A DNA stretch of 64,000 nucleotides from Promicromonospora sp. MEB111 (GCF_030209445.1 NZ_JARVSD010000008.1:248001-312000); one strand, 5' to 3'. Shown: positions 9,219 through 18,618, counted from the first letter of the stretch. Numbers and translations: made by a program. Notes: generated from the letters alone by a model not told the origin.

Positions 9219-9689
9219 TCAGTCCTCGGCGGGAACACCCTCGACGACGACCTTGCCGCCCTCGAACCGGAAGCCGGTGACCTCGGTGAACTGGCCGCGC
9301 ATCAGGGCGCGCAGGTCGACCGAGACCGTGCCGTCCTTGCGGAGCTGCACGGCGTTCTCCGGCAGGCCGCTCTTGCGGGCCATCTTCTCGATGGTGCCGG
9401 AGGCGAGGGGGAGCAGCTTGGTGGCGGGCAGGCCGGCGGCGTCCGCCTCGACCTGGAGCACCGCGATGTTCTGCCACACCGACGTGATCCGCGCCGACGC
9501 GTGCATGACCGGGACGGCCTTGGCCGCGATCTTGACGGGCAGCGGGGCATACGTCAGGCGGCGCAGGTCCGCGGTGACGGCGATGACGCCGTCCTCGCAG
9601 GTCAGCTCGCTGACGAACGACGGAAGGGACTTGCGGGGACGGACGAGGGCGATGGCCTCTTCGGGGCTGAGAACTACGACGCGTGTCAC
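9219..9689 (-). CDS. Hypothetical protein, paralogue of 8196-8660
   Basis: 156 aa. Same family as the gene on the other side of the Nudix gene, with the shared segments listed there. Begins MTRVVVLSPEEAIALVRPRK. No cysteine-rich, metal or nucleotide-binding signature stands out. The region upstream (9690-9814) holds the accA terminator and a TCACCCG direct repeat, so this gene probably begins a new leftward transcript of hypothetical-Nudix-hypothetical. Confidence 0.72.
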   Translation of the reverse strand: MTRVVVLSPEEAIALVRPRKSLPSFVSELTCEDGVIAVTADLRRLTYAPLPVKIAAKAVPVMHASARITSVWQNIAVLQVEADAAGLPATKLLPLASGTIEKMARKSGLPENAVQLRKDGTVSVDLRALMRGQFTEVTGFRFEGGKVVVEGVPAED

Positions 9690-9713
9690 GTCGCAGAACC
9701 TAGCCGATCACAC

Positions 9714-9750
9714 GAGGCCTGATGGGCGCGGGTGGCGCCTATCAGGCCTC
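9714..9750 (-). terminator. Terminator-like hairpin downstream of accA
   Basis: Two 16-nt arms (9714-9729 and 9735-9750) pair with one wobble around a 5-nt loop. The hairpin lies about 65 bp past the accA stop and before the next leftward gene. Confidence 0.6.
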
Positions 9751-9760
9751 ATGGGGCACT

Positions 9761-9793
9761 TTTCACCCGAGTTGATGCCGGAAATCACCCGAT
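9761..9793 (+). promoter_or_regulatory. PHO-box-like direct repeat (three 11-nt units)
   Basis: TTTCACCCGAG, TTGATGCCGGA and AATCACCCGAT follow each other at 11-nt period; the outer two share TCACCCGA. The layout matches the 11-nt repeat units known for Streptomyces PhoP, but no rightward gene starts nearby, so function is doubtful. Confidence 0.25.
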
Positions 9794-9814
9794 GAGTTCC
9801 GGTGACCGCCCAGC

Positions 9815-11620
9815 TCAGTCGACGATCTCGCAGAGCGGGGCGCCCGCCGTCACGCCCGCACCCGGCGTCGCCGAGAGGGAACGGACCGTCCCGGCGCGGT
9901 GGGCCAGGATCGGCTGCTCCATCTTCATGGCCTCCAGCACGACGACGAGGTCGCCCTCGGCCACCTGCGCGCCGTCCTCGACCGCGACCTTGACGATGGT
10001 GCCCTGCATGGGCGAGGCGAGCGTGTTGCCCGTCGAGCCGCTCGACGCCTTGGCCCCGCCGGCGCGCCGTGCGGGACGCCGGGCGGCGTTGGCGGTCCGG
10101 GCGCGGCCGGCGGCCACACCGAGGCCCGCGGGCAGCACGACCTCGAGGCGGCGTCCGCCCACCTCGACGACGACGCGCTCGGCCGTGACCTCCTCGACCT
10201 CGTCCTCGGGGGCCGGCGCGGGCGCCGGGGCGAGGGCCTTGAGCTCGTCGGCGAACTCCGTCTCGATCCAGCGGGTGTGCACGCGGAACGGCGAGCCGTC
10301 CGTCGGGACGAACGCCTCGGCGTCGAGCACTGCCTTGTGGAACGGGACCACCGTGGGGATGCCCTCGACCACGAGCTCGCGCAGGGCGCGGCGGGCGCGC
10401 TCGACCGCCTGGGTGCGCGTGGCGCCCGTGACGATGAGCTTGGCGATCATGGAGTCGAAGGCACCGGAGACCGTGTCGCCCGCGACGACACCCGTGTCGA
10501 CGCGCACGCCCGGGCCCGACGGCCACGTGATCGTGTTCAGGCGGCCCGGCGCAGGCAGGAAGCCCGCGGCCGGGTCCTCGCCGTTGATGCGGAACTCGAG
10601 GGAGTGCCCGCGGATCGCGGGGGAGTCGTAGCCGAGCGGCTCGCCCGCCGCGATGCGCAGCTGCTCGCGGACCAGGTCGATCCCCGTGACCTCCTCGGTC
10701 ACCGGGTGCTCGACCTGGAGGCGGGTGTTCACCTCGAGGAAGGAGATGGTGCCGTCGAGGCCCACCAGGAACTCGCAGGTGCCGGCACCCACGTACCCGG
10801 CCTCGCGCAGGATGGCCTCGGAGGCCATGTAGAGGGACTTCTCCTGCTCCGGCGTGAGGAACGGCGCGGGCGCCTCCTCGACCAGCTTCTGGTGGCGGCG
10901 CTGCAGGGAGCAGTCCCGCGTGGACACCACGACGACGTTGCCGTGGGTGTCCGCGAGGCACTGGGTCTCCACGTGACGCGGCTTGTCCAGGTAGCGCTCC
11001 ACGAAGCACTCGCCCCGGCCGAACGCCGCCGTCGCCTCGCGGACCGCCGAGTCGAAGAGCTCGTCGATCTCGTCGAAGGTGCGCGCGACCTTGAGGCCGC
11101 GGCCGCCGCCGCCGAACGCCGCCTTGATGGCGATGGGCAAGCCGTGCTCCTCGGCGAACGCGCGCACCTCGGCGCTGTCCTTGACCGGGTCGGGCGTGCC
11201 GGGCACCAGCGGGGCGCCCGCGCGCTGCGCGATGTGCCGCGCGCTCACCTTGTCGCCCAGCGCGTCGATGGCCGACGGCGGCGGGCCGATCCAGACGAGC
11301 CCGGCGTCGATGACGGCCTGGGCGAACGCCGCGTTCTCCGACAGGAAGCCGTAGCCCGGGTGCACGGCGTCGGCGCCAGACCGGCGGGCGACGTCGAGCA
11401 GCTTGGCGGGGTCGAGGTAGGTGTCCGCGGCGCGGGCGCCGCCGAGGGCGAACGCCTCGTCGGCGATGCGCACGTGCATGGCCTCGCGGTCCTGGTCGGC
11501 GTAGACGGCGACGGACGCCAGCCCCGCATCGGCGCATCCGCGGGCCACGCGGACGGCGATCTCACCACGGTTGGCGATGAGCACCTTCGAGATGGTTCGG
11601 GGCAGGCTGGAACTAGGCAC
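9815..11620 (-). CDS. accA: Acyl-CoA carboxylase alpha subunit (biotin carboxylase + biotin carrier)
   Basis: 601 aa. An N-terminal biotin carboxylase ([19 protein letters not shown]-grasp with [11 protein letters not shown] and [16 protein letters not shown]) is followed by a linker and a C-terminal biotinyl domain whose EAMKM lysine is biotinylated. This is the AccA3-like architecture of actinobacteria. It carboxylates biotin for a separate carboxyltransferase, most likely the accD/accE products encoded near 22-24 kb, making malonyl- or methylmalonyl-CoA. The biotin ligase that would modify it is at 24.6 kb. The start is GTG 11620 with a weak GGTGA upstream; no better start is in frame near the conserved N-terminus. 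Confidence 0.95.
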   Translation of the reverse strand: MPSSSLPRTISKVLIANRGEIAVRVARGCADAGLASVAVYADQDREAMHVRIADEAFALGGARAADTYLDPAKLLDVARRSGADAVHPGYGFLSENAAFAQAVIDAGLVWIGPPPSAIDALGDKVSARHIAQRAGAPLVPGTPDPVKDSAEVRAFAEEHGLPIAIKAAFGGGGRGLKVARTFDEIDELFDSAVREATAAFGRGECFVERYLDKPRHVETQCLADTHGNVVVVSTRDCSLQRRHQKLVEEAPAPFLTPEQEKSLYMASEAILREAGYVGAGTCEFLVGLDGTISFLEVNTRLQVEHPVTEEVTGIDLVREQLRIAAGEPLGYDSPAIRGHSLEFRINGEDPAAGFLPAPGRLNTITWPSGPGVRVDTGVVAGDTVSGAFDSMIAKLIVTGATRTQAVERARRALRELVVEGIPTVVPFHKAVLDAEAFVPTDGSPFRVHTRWIETEFADELKALAPAPAPAPEDEVEEVTAERVVVEVGGRRLEVVLPAGLGVAAGRARTANAARRPARRAGGAKASSGSTGNTLASPMQGTIVKVAVEDGAQVAEGDLVVVLEAMKMEQPILAHRAGTVRSLSATPGAGVTAGAPLCEIVD

Positions 11621-12079
11621 GGCTCACCGTAACCCGGGTATCCAGGACCTATGTACCGGCTCCGGGCACCCGGGAGAAAGTCTGGAGACCAGACCAACCC
11701 CGGAGCGGCGCGTTTGGAGGATCCACACATGGCGTCGGCACTGTGCAGTCCACTGAGCCGCCCGGCCTTGTGGGTATCAGGTAAACGGGGGCTCACTGCT
11801 GGTGCCGGGCGGCGGCCGGTTGGTGGCCGCCCACCGCGATGGCGTCGGCGTCGGCGGTGAACGTAGGTTCCGTCGACGCATGAGGGCTCACGCGCCGACG
11901 GAGCCTACGTTCGGTGCCCGGTGGTGCGTGGCGAGGGAAATTGTTAGCGGGTGCGGCAGGCACCCGGGACGGTGAGTACTGGCAACGAGCGCGACCACAG
12001 GGGGCGCCCGGGGCGGTTCGTCCACAGCGGTGCCGTCGCGAGCGAGGTCACGGGACCTCGCCGGGGTGGGATCGACGGC
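11621..12079. other. 459-bp divergent intergenic region
   Basis: Lies between the leftward accA and the rightward AbiEi-like gene. No convincing ORF. It holds the 21-bp inverted repeat listed separately and must contain both promoters; I cannot single out a -35/-10 pair. Confidence 0.5.
11859..11912. repeat. 21-bp imperfect inverted repeat
   Basis: Arms 11859-11879 and 11892-11912 (GAACGTAGGTTCCG... against ...GGAGCCTACGTTC) match at 19 of 21 positions around a 12-nt loop. It is strong enough for a hairpin, but lies between divergent genes, where neither transcript should end. Confidence 0.6.
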
Positions 12080-13078
12080 ATGAGACCCCGGAGGAGCCTC
12101 CCGCAGCCGCTGCTGTCGGTCGCCGCCGCGCAAGAGGGGCTGGTGAGCAAGGCGCAGTGCGCCGCGGCGGGGCTCGACAAGGACGCCGTGGCCCTGCTCG
12201 TCGCGCACGGCCGCTGGCGCCGGGTCGTGCGCTGCGTCTACGACACCTGCCCGACGCCGGTCGGGAAGCGTCGGGCAGACGGCCGTCACGACCACCTCCG
12301 GCGTCGTGCCGCCTGGACCGCGATGCTGGCCGTGGGGAACGGGATCGCAACCGGAGCCTGCGCGCTGGCGTTGCTCGGCGTCGACGGCCTCGTCCAGGAG
12401 GTGCTGCCCGAGGCCGCGCGATCAGGCGGCATGTACTCGGCGGTCGAGGGCGTGACGTTGCGGCGCTACCGGGACTTCGCCGACGAGGAGTACCGGGGGC
12501 GGCGGATCGCGTCGGTCGTACCGGCGCTGGCGCAGGCACTTCCGTACCTGTCGCGCGGCGAGGTGGTGGCGGTGCTCAGCGGCGCTCTGCGGGAGGGACG
12601 CATCGTCCAGGGCGGCCTCGACGACGTGCGCGCGATGCTGCGCGGGCGTCGAGGGGCTGGGCGGGTGCAGGGTCTGGTCGATCTGGCCGAGGCGCTCGAC
12701 GGCTCGGCCGCTGAGTCGTTCGCCCGCCTGTCCTTCGTCGACTCGGGAGTTCCCCCGGACGGCCAGCAGGTCATGTTCACGCGGGACGGCGTCTTCCTGG
12801 CGCGGGTCGACTTCGTGTGGCGCCTGCCGGACGACCGGTACGTCGTCGCCGAGATCGACAGGCGTGCGTTCCACTCCGGGGAGCTGATGCTCGCCGACGA
12901 CTCGCACCGGCAGAACCGACTGGTCGCGACCGGCAGGGTGATCGTCATCCGGTTCCCGGCGGCCAGGGCGCTGACCGGCGAAACGCCCACGGTCGGCACG
13001 GAGATGGCCGCCCGCCTGAGCACGCTGGGCTGGCGCCCCACGCCAGGGCCGTTGAACGTAGGGATCGTCGCTCTCTGA
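12080..13078 (+). CDS. AbiEi-type HTH plus DUF559-like nuclease-fold protein
   Basis: 332 aa from ATG 12080. Residues 5-50 (LLSVAAAQEGLVSKAQCAAA, then GLDKDAV and GRWRRVVRCVY) resemble the winged-helix domain of AbiEi antitoxins. The C-terminal third, with ARVDFVWRLPDDRYVVAEID, HSG and HRQNRLVATGRVIVIRF, resembles the DUF559/Vsr-like nuclease fold with its D and E-x-D acids. Such proteins are common as stand-alone genes in actinobacteria and are often annotated as type IV toxin-antitoxin proteins. No AbiEii nucleotidyltransferase toxin is adjacent, so a working TA pair is not supported. It is flanked by housekeeping genes accA and maf. Confidence 0.7.
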   Translation: MRPRRSLPQPLLSVAAAQEGLVSKAQCAAAGLDKDAVALLVAHGRWRRVVRCVYDTCPTPVGKRRADGRHDHLRRRAAWTAMLAVGNGIATGACALALLGVDGLVQEVLPEAARSGGMYSAVEGVTLRRYRDFADEEYRGRRIASVVPALAQALPYLSRGEVVAVLSGALREGRIVQGGLDDVRAMLRGRRGAGRVQGLVDLAEALDGSAAESFARLSFVDSGVPPDGQQVMFTRDGVFLARVDFVWRLPDDRYVVAEIDRRAFHSGELMLADDSHRQNRLVATGRVIVIRFPAARALTGETPTVGTEMAARLSTLGWRPTPGPLNVGIVAL

Positions 13079-13110
13079 GCGCTCATCAGCCGACAATCCA
13101 CTACGTTCTG

Positions 13111-13136
13111 CCGGCCGCCGGGCGCGCAGCGGCCGG
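13111..13136. terminator. GC-rich hairpin between convergent genes
   Basis: CCGGCCGC (13111-13118) pairs with GCGGCCGG (13129-13136). It lies between the converging AbiEi-like and maf genes and could serve both. Confidence 0.45.
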
Positions 13137-13147
13137 TCAGCGGGCCG

Positions 13148-13903
13148 TCACGCCTCGCGGAGGGCGCGCCACGGGATGTTCAGGTCGCCCAGGAGCTCGC
13201 GGAGGAGGGGGAGGCTGATGCCGACCACGCCGTGGTGGTCGCCCTCGATGCGCTCGACGTAGGGGCCGCCGAGGCCGTCGATGGTGAACGCGCCGGCCAC
13301 GTGCAGCGGCTCGTCGGTCGCCACGTAGGCGTCGATCTCGTCGTCGTCGATGTCGGCGAACCAGACCGTGGTCGAGCTGGTCGAGCCGAGGGTGCCGCCG
13401 GTGCCGCCCGCGGCGTCGTCGCGCAGGTCCACCACCCAATGTCCGGTGTGGAGCACACCCTTGCTGCCGCGCATGGCGCGCCAGCGCTCGCGTGCGGCGG
13501 CGGCGTCCGCCGGCTTGCCCACGATGGTGCCGTCGATCTCCAGCATGGAGTCGCAGCCGACGACGATCACGTCGGCGGGCGCCTCGGCCTCGGGAGAGCC
13601 GTCCCCGGCAGAAGGGCCGTCCCCGGCGGGAGAGCCGTCCCCGGCGGGGGAGCCGTCGGCAGGAGCCTCGGCGTCGGCCCAGGACTCCTCCAGCCGCGCC
13701 GCCACCTCCTCGGCCTTGGCCTGGGCCAGGACGAGCACGGCGTCGGCGGGGTCGAGCTCGCCGAACCGTTCCGTGGCGTCGGCGAGGACCTTGTCCTCGT
13801 CCACGCCGGACACGACGACTTCCGGCGTGACTCCGGCGGACTTCAGCGTCGCGAGTCGGGCGGGGGACTGGGAGGCGAGGACCAGGCGTGGCACGCGCGC
13901 CAC
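13148..13903 (-). CDS. maf: Maf-family nucleoside triphosphate pyrophosphatase
   Basis: 251 aa, about 50 longer than the usual Maf. The N-terminus LVLASQSPARLATL and the catalytic region VVGCDSMLEIDGTIVGKP, then TGHWVVDLR, identify the family, which hydrolyses non-canonical or modified NTPs (house-cleaning). The extra length is an insertion at about residues 72-110 built from repeats of GDGSPA, encoded by an 18-bp tandem repeat. It sits between the first alpha/beta element and the catalytic Asp strand, probably as a surface loop. In mycobacteria maf lies next to accD-accE; here about 8 kb of envelope genes separate them. Confidence 0.9.
   Translation of the reverse strand: MARVPRLVLASQSPARLATLKSAGVTPEVVVSGVDEDKVLADATERFGELDPADAVLVLAQAKAEEVAARLEESWADAEAPADGSPAGDGSPAGDGPSAGDGSPEAEAPADVIVVGCDSMLEIDGTIVGKPADAAAARERWRAMRGSKGVLHTGHWVVDLRDDAAGGTGGTLGSTSSTTVWFADIDDDEIDAYVATDEPLHVAGAFTIDGLGGPYVERIEGDHHGVVGISLPLLRELLGDLNIPWRALREA
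13592..13657. repeat. 18-bp tandem repeat inside maf
   Basis: Units of the form GAGCCGTCCCCGGCGGGA, differing by single bases, repeat about 3.5 times in frame. They encode the GDGSPA-type insertion of the Maf protein (residues about 83-104). Confidence 0.8.
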
Positions 13904-13966
13904 AGTAACGAGAATGCGGGCGGACGAAACAGCAAATACGAGATCTGCCGAAAGTGACCCCGGTCA

Positions 13967-14012
13967 CGTGTCAGACGTACAGGTCACCCGAGGGACCCGT
14001 ACGTCTGACACG
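13967..14012 (-). terminator. Terminator-like hairpin after the DUF885 gene
   Basis: 19-nt arms (13967-13985 and 13994-14012) pair with one mismatch (core GTACGTCTGACACG) around an 8-nt loop, 16 bp beyond the DUF885 stop. Confidence 0.6.
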
Positions 14013-14028
14013 GCGGGGGCGCGACGGC

Positions 14029-15726
14029 TCAGGCCAGCGCCTCGCGGAGGGTGTCCAGGCCCACGGAACCGAGGTTGAGCGCCCGGGCGTGGAACGCCTT
14101 GGCGTCGAACTCCTGACCGGCCGGCACGGCAGCCCGGGCGGCGTCACGCGTCTGCTCCCAGAGGCGCTGGCCCACCTTGTACGACGGCGCCTGCCCCGGC
14201 CAGCCGAGGTACCGGTTGAACTCGAAGCGGACGAACTGTTCGGGCATGTTCACGTTGGCCAGCAGGAACGGCCAGCCCTTCTCGGCGGTCCAGGTGCCGC
14301 CGCCCCACTGCTCCGGGGCGGGCAGGCCGAGGTGCACGCCGATGTCGAACACCACGCGGGCCGCGCGCAGGCGCTGCGCGTCGAGCATGCCGAGGCGGTC
14401 GCCCGGGTCGTCCATGTAGCCGAGGTCGGCCATGAGGCGCTCCGCGTACAGGGCCCAGCCCTCGCCGTGGCCGGAGACCCAGCAGGCGAGCCGGCGCCAG
14501 CTGTTCAGCGTCTCGCGCGCGAACACGGCCTGGCCGCACTGCAGGTGGTGGCCCGGGACGCCCTCGTGGTAGACGGTCGTCTTCTCCCGCCAGGTGTTGA
14601 ACTCCGTGACGCCGGCCGGCACGGCCCACCACATCCGGCCGGGCCGGGACCAGTCGTCGCTCGGCGGGGTGTAGTAGATGCCGCCCGACTGGGTCGGGGC
14701 GATCAGGCACTCCAGGTCGAGCACCGGCTCGGGGACGTCGAAGTGGGTGCCGTTCAGCGCGGTGATCGCGGCGTCGGACGTCTCCTGCATCCAGGCCTTG
14801 AGGGCATCGGTGCCGAGGAGCTTGCGCGCGGGGTCGGCGTCGAGCGCCGCCACCGCCTGCTCGACCGTGGCGCCGGGGCCGGCGATCTGTGCGGCGACCT
14901 GCTCCTGCTCGGCGACGATCGAGGCGAGCTCCTCCAGGCCCCACCGGTAGGTCTCGTCGAGGTCCACCTCGGCGCCCAGGAAGTACCGCGAGAACAAGGT
15001 GTAGCGGTCGCGGCCCACGGCGTCGGCCTCGGGGGCCCGCGGCGCGAGGTCGCGCTCCAGGAACTCCGCGAGCTTCCCGTAGGCCTCGCGCGCGGCCGTC
15101 GCGCCGTGCTCCAGCTCCTTGCGGACCAGGCTGCACGCGGCCGACTCGTCCAGCACCGCGTCGACGGCGGGGCCGCGCGTGAACGACGTGAAGAAGGAGT
15201 CGCTCCCGGCCAGCTCGCGCGCCTGGTCGACGCACTCGCGCACCTGGCGGATCGCGGCGACGTTCCCCTGCGCGGCCGCCGCGGTCAGCGACTCGATGTA
15301 TCCGTCGACGGCGTCCGGCAGGCCGTTGAGGCGGGACGCGATGTTCTCCCAGGCCTCGACCGAGTCGGTGGCCATGATGTCGAAGACGTCCCGCAGGCCC
15401 TGCACGGGGGACTCGATGTTGTTCAGGTTGCGCAGGCCCTCGCCGGCCTCGTGGAGCTCCAGGTCGAGCCCGATCCGCTCACGCATCGCGGAGAGCGTGA
15501 CGCGGTCGACGTCGTCGGCGGGCTGCGCGCCGTCGAGCCGCGCCAGGACGTCCCGCCCGGCCCGGGCCAGCTCGTCGTGCCCGGCGGGTGAAAGATCGCC
15601 GATCTCGTGGTCGTGTCCGGGCAGGCCCATGGCTGTGGCGGACAAAGGGGCGAGTTCAGTGAGACGCTTGACGTAGTCATCGGCGATGACGTCGATCTGC
15701 GTGGACGTGCGCACAGGGCTGGTCAT
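14029..15726 (-). CDS. DUF885 family metal-dependent hydrolase
   Basis: 565 aa from ATG 15726. The family hallmark TVYHEGVPGHHLQ, an HExxH-like zinc motif, and SGHGEGWALYAERLM are intact. DUF885 proteins are presumed metallopeptidases or carboxypeptidases, mostly cytosolic; there is no signal peptide. The downstream hairpin isolates it from maf. Its 5' end faces the rightward pyruvyltransferase/GT8 gene across about 145 bp. The same frame remains open for a further 2.8 kb upstream, antisense to that gene, but that part is low-complexity shadow reading; the family homology begins at MTSPVRTSTQIDVIADDYV. Confidence 0.88.
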   Translation of the reverse strand: MTSPVRTSTQIDVIADDYVKRLTELAPLSATAMGLPGHDHEIGDLSPAGHDELARAGRDVLARLDGAQPADDVDRVTLSAMRERIGLDLELHEAGEGLRNLNNIESPVQGLRDVFDIMATDSVEAWENIASRLNGLPDAVDGYIESLTAAAAQGNVAAIRQVRECVDQARELAGSDSFFTSFTRGPAVDAVLDESAACSLVRKELEHGATAAREAYGKLAEFLERDLAPRAPEADAVGRDRYTLFSRYFLGAEVDLDETYRWGLEELASIVAEQEQVAAQIAGPGATVEQAVAALDADPARKLLGTDALKAWMQETSDAAITALNGTHFDVPEPVLDLECLIAPTQSGGIYYTPPSDDWSRPGRMWWAVPAGVTEFNTWREKTTVYHEGVPGHHLQCGQAVFARETLNSWRRLACWVSGHGEGWALYAERLMADLGYMDDPGDRLGMLDAQRLRAARVVFDIGVHLGLPAPEQWGGGTWTAEKGWPFLLANVNMPEQFVRFEFNRYLGWPGQAPSYKVGQRLWEQTRDAARAAVPAGQEFDAKAFHARALNLGSVGLDTLREALA

Positions 15727-15870
15727 GTCGGCCGAGCCTACGTGCCTCGCCGGTGACAAACGAGAAGTTAACGTGCTATGTGGCGCTCGTGGGGCCTCTG
15801 GATCGGCCTGGACGGTACGATCGTCCCCGGCTTGAGCGCCCAGCTCGCCGACCCCGAGAAAGGTATATGG

Positions 15871-18615
15871 ATGAACGTTCGAGGCCGGAGCCTGCGCCGT
15901 CGCGCACTTCGCAAAATCGCCAGGACGGCTGATCGCTGGGCCGGCACCAGCGCGCCGCAACAGAAGAAGCCCGCCGAGGCAGCTGCGAAGGCACCGTCCT
16001 CGGGGCCGACGGCCAAGCCGACGGTCAACGAGAAGGCCGCCGCGCGCCTGCGTGGTTCGTACCGCCAGATGACCGAGGTCGTCCTCGGGCTCGAGCCCGG
16101 CAGCCTGCCCGAGGAGGAGGTGCGGGCGAAGCGCCAGTACGTCCACGCCGCCAAGCGCCTGGCCGCCGACGCCGAGCTCACGCGGAGCCTGCGGTCCGGC
16201 GTCCCCCTGACGGACGCCGTGGTCAAGCTCATCCGCGGCCGGTTCACGCGCAAGCTGAACGCCGAGGTGCTCGTGGGCGCCCGCGCGCTGTGCCACTCGC
16301 TGCACAGCCAGCCCGAGACCCGCGTCGCCGGCGCGCTCGGCGGCGCGCTGGTCGCCCGGCACGCCGGGACCTACGACCTCGCCTGGGACCTGTTCTCCGA
16401 GGTGCCGCGGGACGCCGTGGCCCGGAACGCGCCGGTCGAGTTCCTCCGCACGGCCGCCCAGGTGGGCCAGCTCGGCGTGGTGGACGAGGTCGTCAAGTGG
16501 ATCGACCAGGGCGTGGTGCAGGGCGCCAAGCCCCTCTACAACATGGCGTCCATCTTCTTCGCCGTGAAGGAGTACACGGCCGCGTCCCGCGCGATCGACG
16601 CGGCCCGCGAGGCCACCGACGCCGACGAGGCGCTGACCCGCCGCATCGAGCTGCTGGCCGACTTCACGGCGCGCGCGATCACGCCGCAGACCGCCACCGT
16701 CCCGCAGGGGCGCGTGTCGTTCGGCGTCATCGACTACAAGCAGCCGGACGAGGGCACGACGTCGTCCAACGTGGGCGACTACGTGCAGACCATCGCGAGC
16801 CTGGGCCACCTGGTCCGCCACGCGAACCTGCGCCTGCACGGCGACGACGAGCTCGTCGAGGTGGTCTCCGAGCTCCAGGGCCGGGTGCGCCCCGAGCTGC
16901 AGATCGACGGCCCCGGCGCCGACGTCCAGCTGATGACCCTCAACCGCGACTCGTCGAGCTACGACGCCGTCCCGGAGAACACGTGGGCCATCGCCTTCGG
17001 CTGGTACATGCAGGACATCTTCGGGCTGGCCTACGACTTCCCGTTCAACCCGAACGTGAACCCGCTGTTCATCTCGTTCCACGTGAACCGCCCGAACATG
17101 CTCACGCCCGAGGCGATCGAGTACCTCAAGGCGCACGGCCCGATCGGCTGCCGCGACTGGAACACGGTCTACCTGCTGCTCGCACGCGGCGTGCCGGCCT
17201 TCTTCTCGGGCTGCCTCACCACGACGATCAGCACGGTGTTCCCGGACGCCGCCACGCCGGTCCCGGTCGGCGGCCCCACCGCCTACGTGGACACCCCGGC
17301 GCCGACGGACGACGCCATCCAGATCACGCAGATGCACGAGGACGTCCGCTGGACGTCGATGGGCCCGAACGTCCGCGAGGCGCTGGGGCTCCTGGAGAGC
17401 TACCGCTCCGAGTTCGGCCAGGTCGTCACCTCGCGTCTGCACTGCTACCTGCCGTCGTGGTCGATCGGTGCGAACGTGCAGTTCACCCCGAAGAACCGCG
17501 CCGACGTGCGGTTCGCGGGCCTGCTCGACGCCGACGAGAACGACCTGAACGCGATGCGCGAGCGCATCCGTCGCCTGCTCGCGCCGGCGATGGCCCTCGT
17601 GCTCCAGGGTGCGTCGCGCGAGGACGTCTACGCCGAGTGGCGCAAGACCGTCGCGCCGGAGGTCGCCCTGGCCGAGGAGCGCTTCGCCGCCCCGACCACG
17701 AAGCTGACGGCGTCCTTCGACGTCGACGAGGCGTGCCGGACGGCGCGTGCGTCGCGCGTGCTGACGCCGGCCACCGCGCCGCGCACCGGTGAGGTCGTCA
17801 ACGTGGCGGTCGCGCTGGACGGCAACCTCAAGCAGGAGATGGAGATCGTCATCGGCGGTCTGGTCCAGCACTCGGACCGCCCGCTGCACGTGGTCGCCCT
17901 CACGCGCGACCACACCACGGAGGACCACGACCGGCTCGCCGGCCTGTTCCCCGAGGTCAGCTTCGAGTGGATCGCGTGCGACGACATCGACTACGGGCCG
18001 GTGCTCGGCATGCTCAAGCACATCACGGTCTCCACGATGGACCGCCTGCTGCTGCCGGAGCTGCTCCCGGACCTCGACCGCGTGGTCTACCACGACATCG
18101 ACGCGCTGACCGTCAAGGACATCGCGACGCTGCACGACGTCGACCTCGGCGGCTCCCCGCTCGCCGCCCGACCGTCCGTCGGGCACGGCGTGCGCAGCGG
18201 TCTCGGCAACATCCTGAAGCAGGGCCGCCGCCTGTCGGAGGAGCCCGTGGTCGCCAACGAGTTCTTCCGCGCGATGTACCAGCGGCACCCGAACGACTTC
18301 GACGGCTTCAACGCGGGCATCCTGCTCATGGACCTCGCGCAGATGCGGTCGGAGGGCTTCACCGCCGACTACGTGGCGTACGTGGAGACCTACGGTCTCA
18401 ACGACCAGGAGATCCTGAACTGCTACGCCGGCTCCCGGTACCGCAAGATCGAGCCGGCCTGGAACAACTGGCCCACGCAGGAGACGGTGACCGACCCGAG
18501 CATCGTCCACTGGGCGGGCTGGCTCAAGCCCTGGAACCAGGAGCTGTACGTCAAGTACCGCGAGCTCTGGGACAAGGGCAGCGCGTTCGTCGAGTCACGG
18601 CGCGCGGTCGTCTGA
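15871..18615 (+). CDS. Bifunctional polysaccharide pyruvyltransferase-like / GT8 glycosyltransferase
   Basis: 914 aa from ATG 15871, with AAAGG seven bases upstream. Three parts: a helical N-terminal region (about 1-275) with a basic and Ala/Lys-rich start; a polysaccharide pyruvyltransferase-like domain (about 280-600) with SSNVGDYVQTIAS, PIGCRDWNT and FFSGCLTTTIS; and a GT8 domain (about 643-914) with VNVAVALDG, the DxD motif in VVYHDIDAL, FNAGILLMDL and VHWAGWLKPW. It would both decorate and extend a surface glycan. No signal peptide or membrane span is seen, so it acts in the cytosol. It begins a rightward pair with the 692-aa protein gene three bases on. Confidence 0.85.
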   Translation: MNVRGRSLRRRALRKIARTADRWAGTSAPQQKKPAEAAAKAPSSGPTAKPTVNEKAAARLRGSYRQMTEVVLGLEPGSLPEEEVRAKRQYVHAAKRLAADAELTRSLRSGVPLTDAVVKLIRGRFTRKLNAEVLVGARALCHSLHSQPETRVAGALGGALVARHAGTYDLAWDLFSEVPRDAVARNAPVEFLRTAAQVGQLGVVDEVVKWIDQGVVQGAKPLYNMASIFFAVKEYTAASRAIDAAREATDADEALTRRIELLADFTARAITPQTATVPQGRVSFGVIDYKQPDEGTTSSNVGDYVQTIASLGHLVRHANLRLHGDDELVEVVSELQGRVRPELQIDGPGADVQLMTLNRDSSSYDAVPENTWAIAFGWYMQDIFGLAYDFPFNPNVNPLFISFHVNRPNMLTPEAIEYLKAHGPIGCRDWNTVYLLLARGVPAFFSGCLTTTISTVFPDAATPVPVGGPTAYVDTPAPTDDAIQITQMHEDVRWTSMGPNVREALGLLESYRSEFGQVVTSRLHCYLPSWSIGANVQFTPKNRADVRFAGLLDADENDLNAMRERIRRLLAPAMALVLQGASREDVYAEWRKTVAPEVALAEERFAAPTTKLTASFDVDEACRTARASRVLTPATAPRTGEVVNVAVALDGNLKQEMEIVIGGLVQHSDRPLHVVALTRDHTTEDHDRLAGLFPEVSFEWIACDDIDYGPVLGMLKHITVSTMDRLLLPELLPDLDRVVYHDIDALTVKDIATLHDVDLGGSPLAARPSVGHGVRSGLGNILKQGRRLSEEPVVANEFFRAMYQRHPNDFDGFNAGILLMDLAQMRSEGFTADYVAYVETYGLNDQEILNCYAGSRYRKIEPAWNNWPTQETVTDPSIVHWAGWLKPWNQELYVKYRELWDKGSAFVESRRAVV

Positions 18616-18618
18616 CCG

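Noticed and set aside
15727-18510. Extension of the DUF885 frame far upstream on the minus strand
   Set aside because: It is antisense to the pyruvyltransferase/GT8 gene and shows only His/Arg/Val-rich shadow composition; family similarity starts at the chosen ATG.
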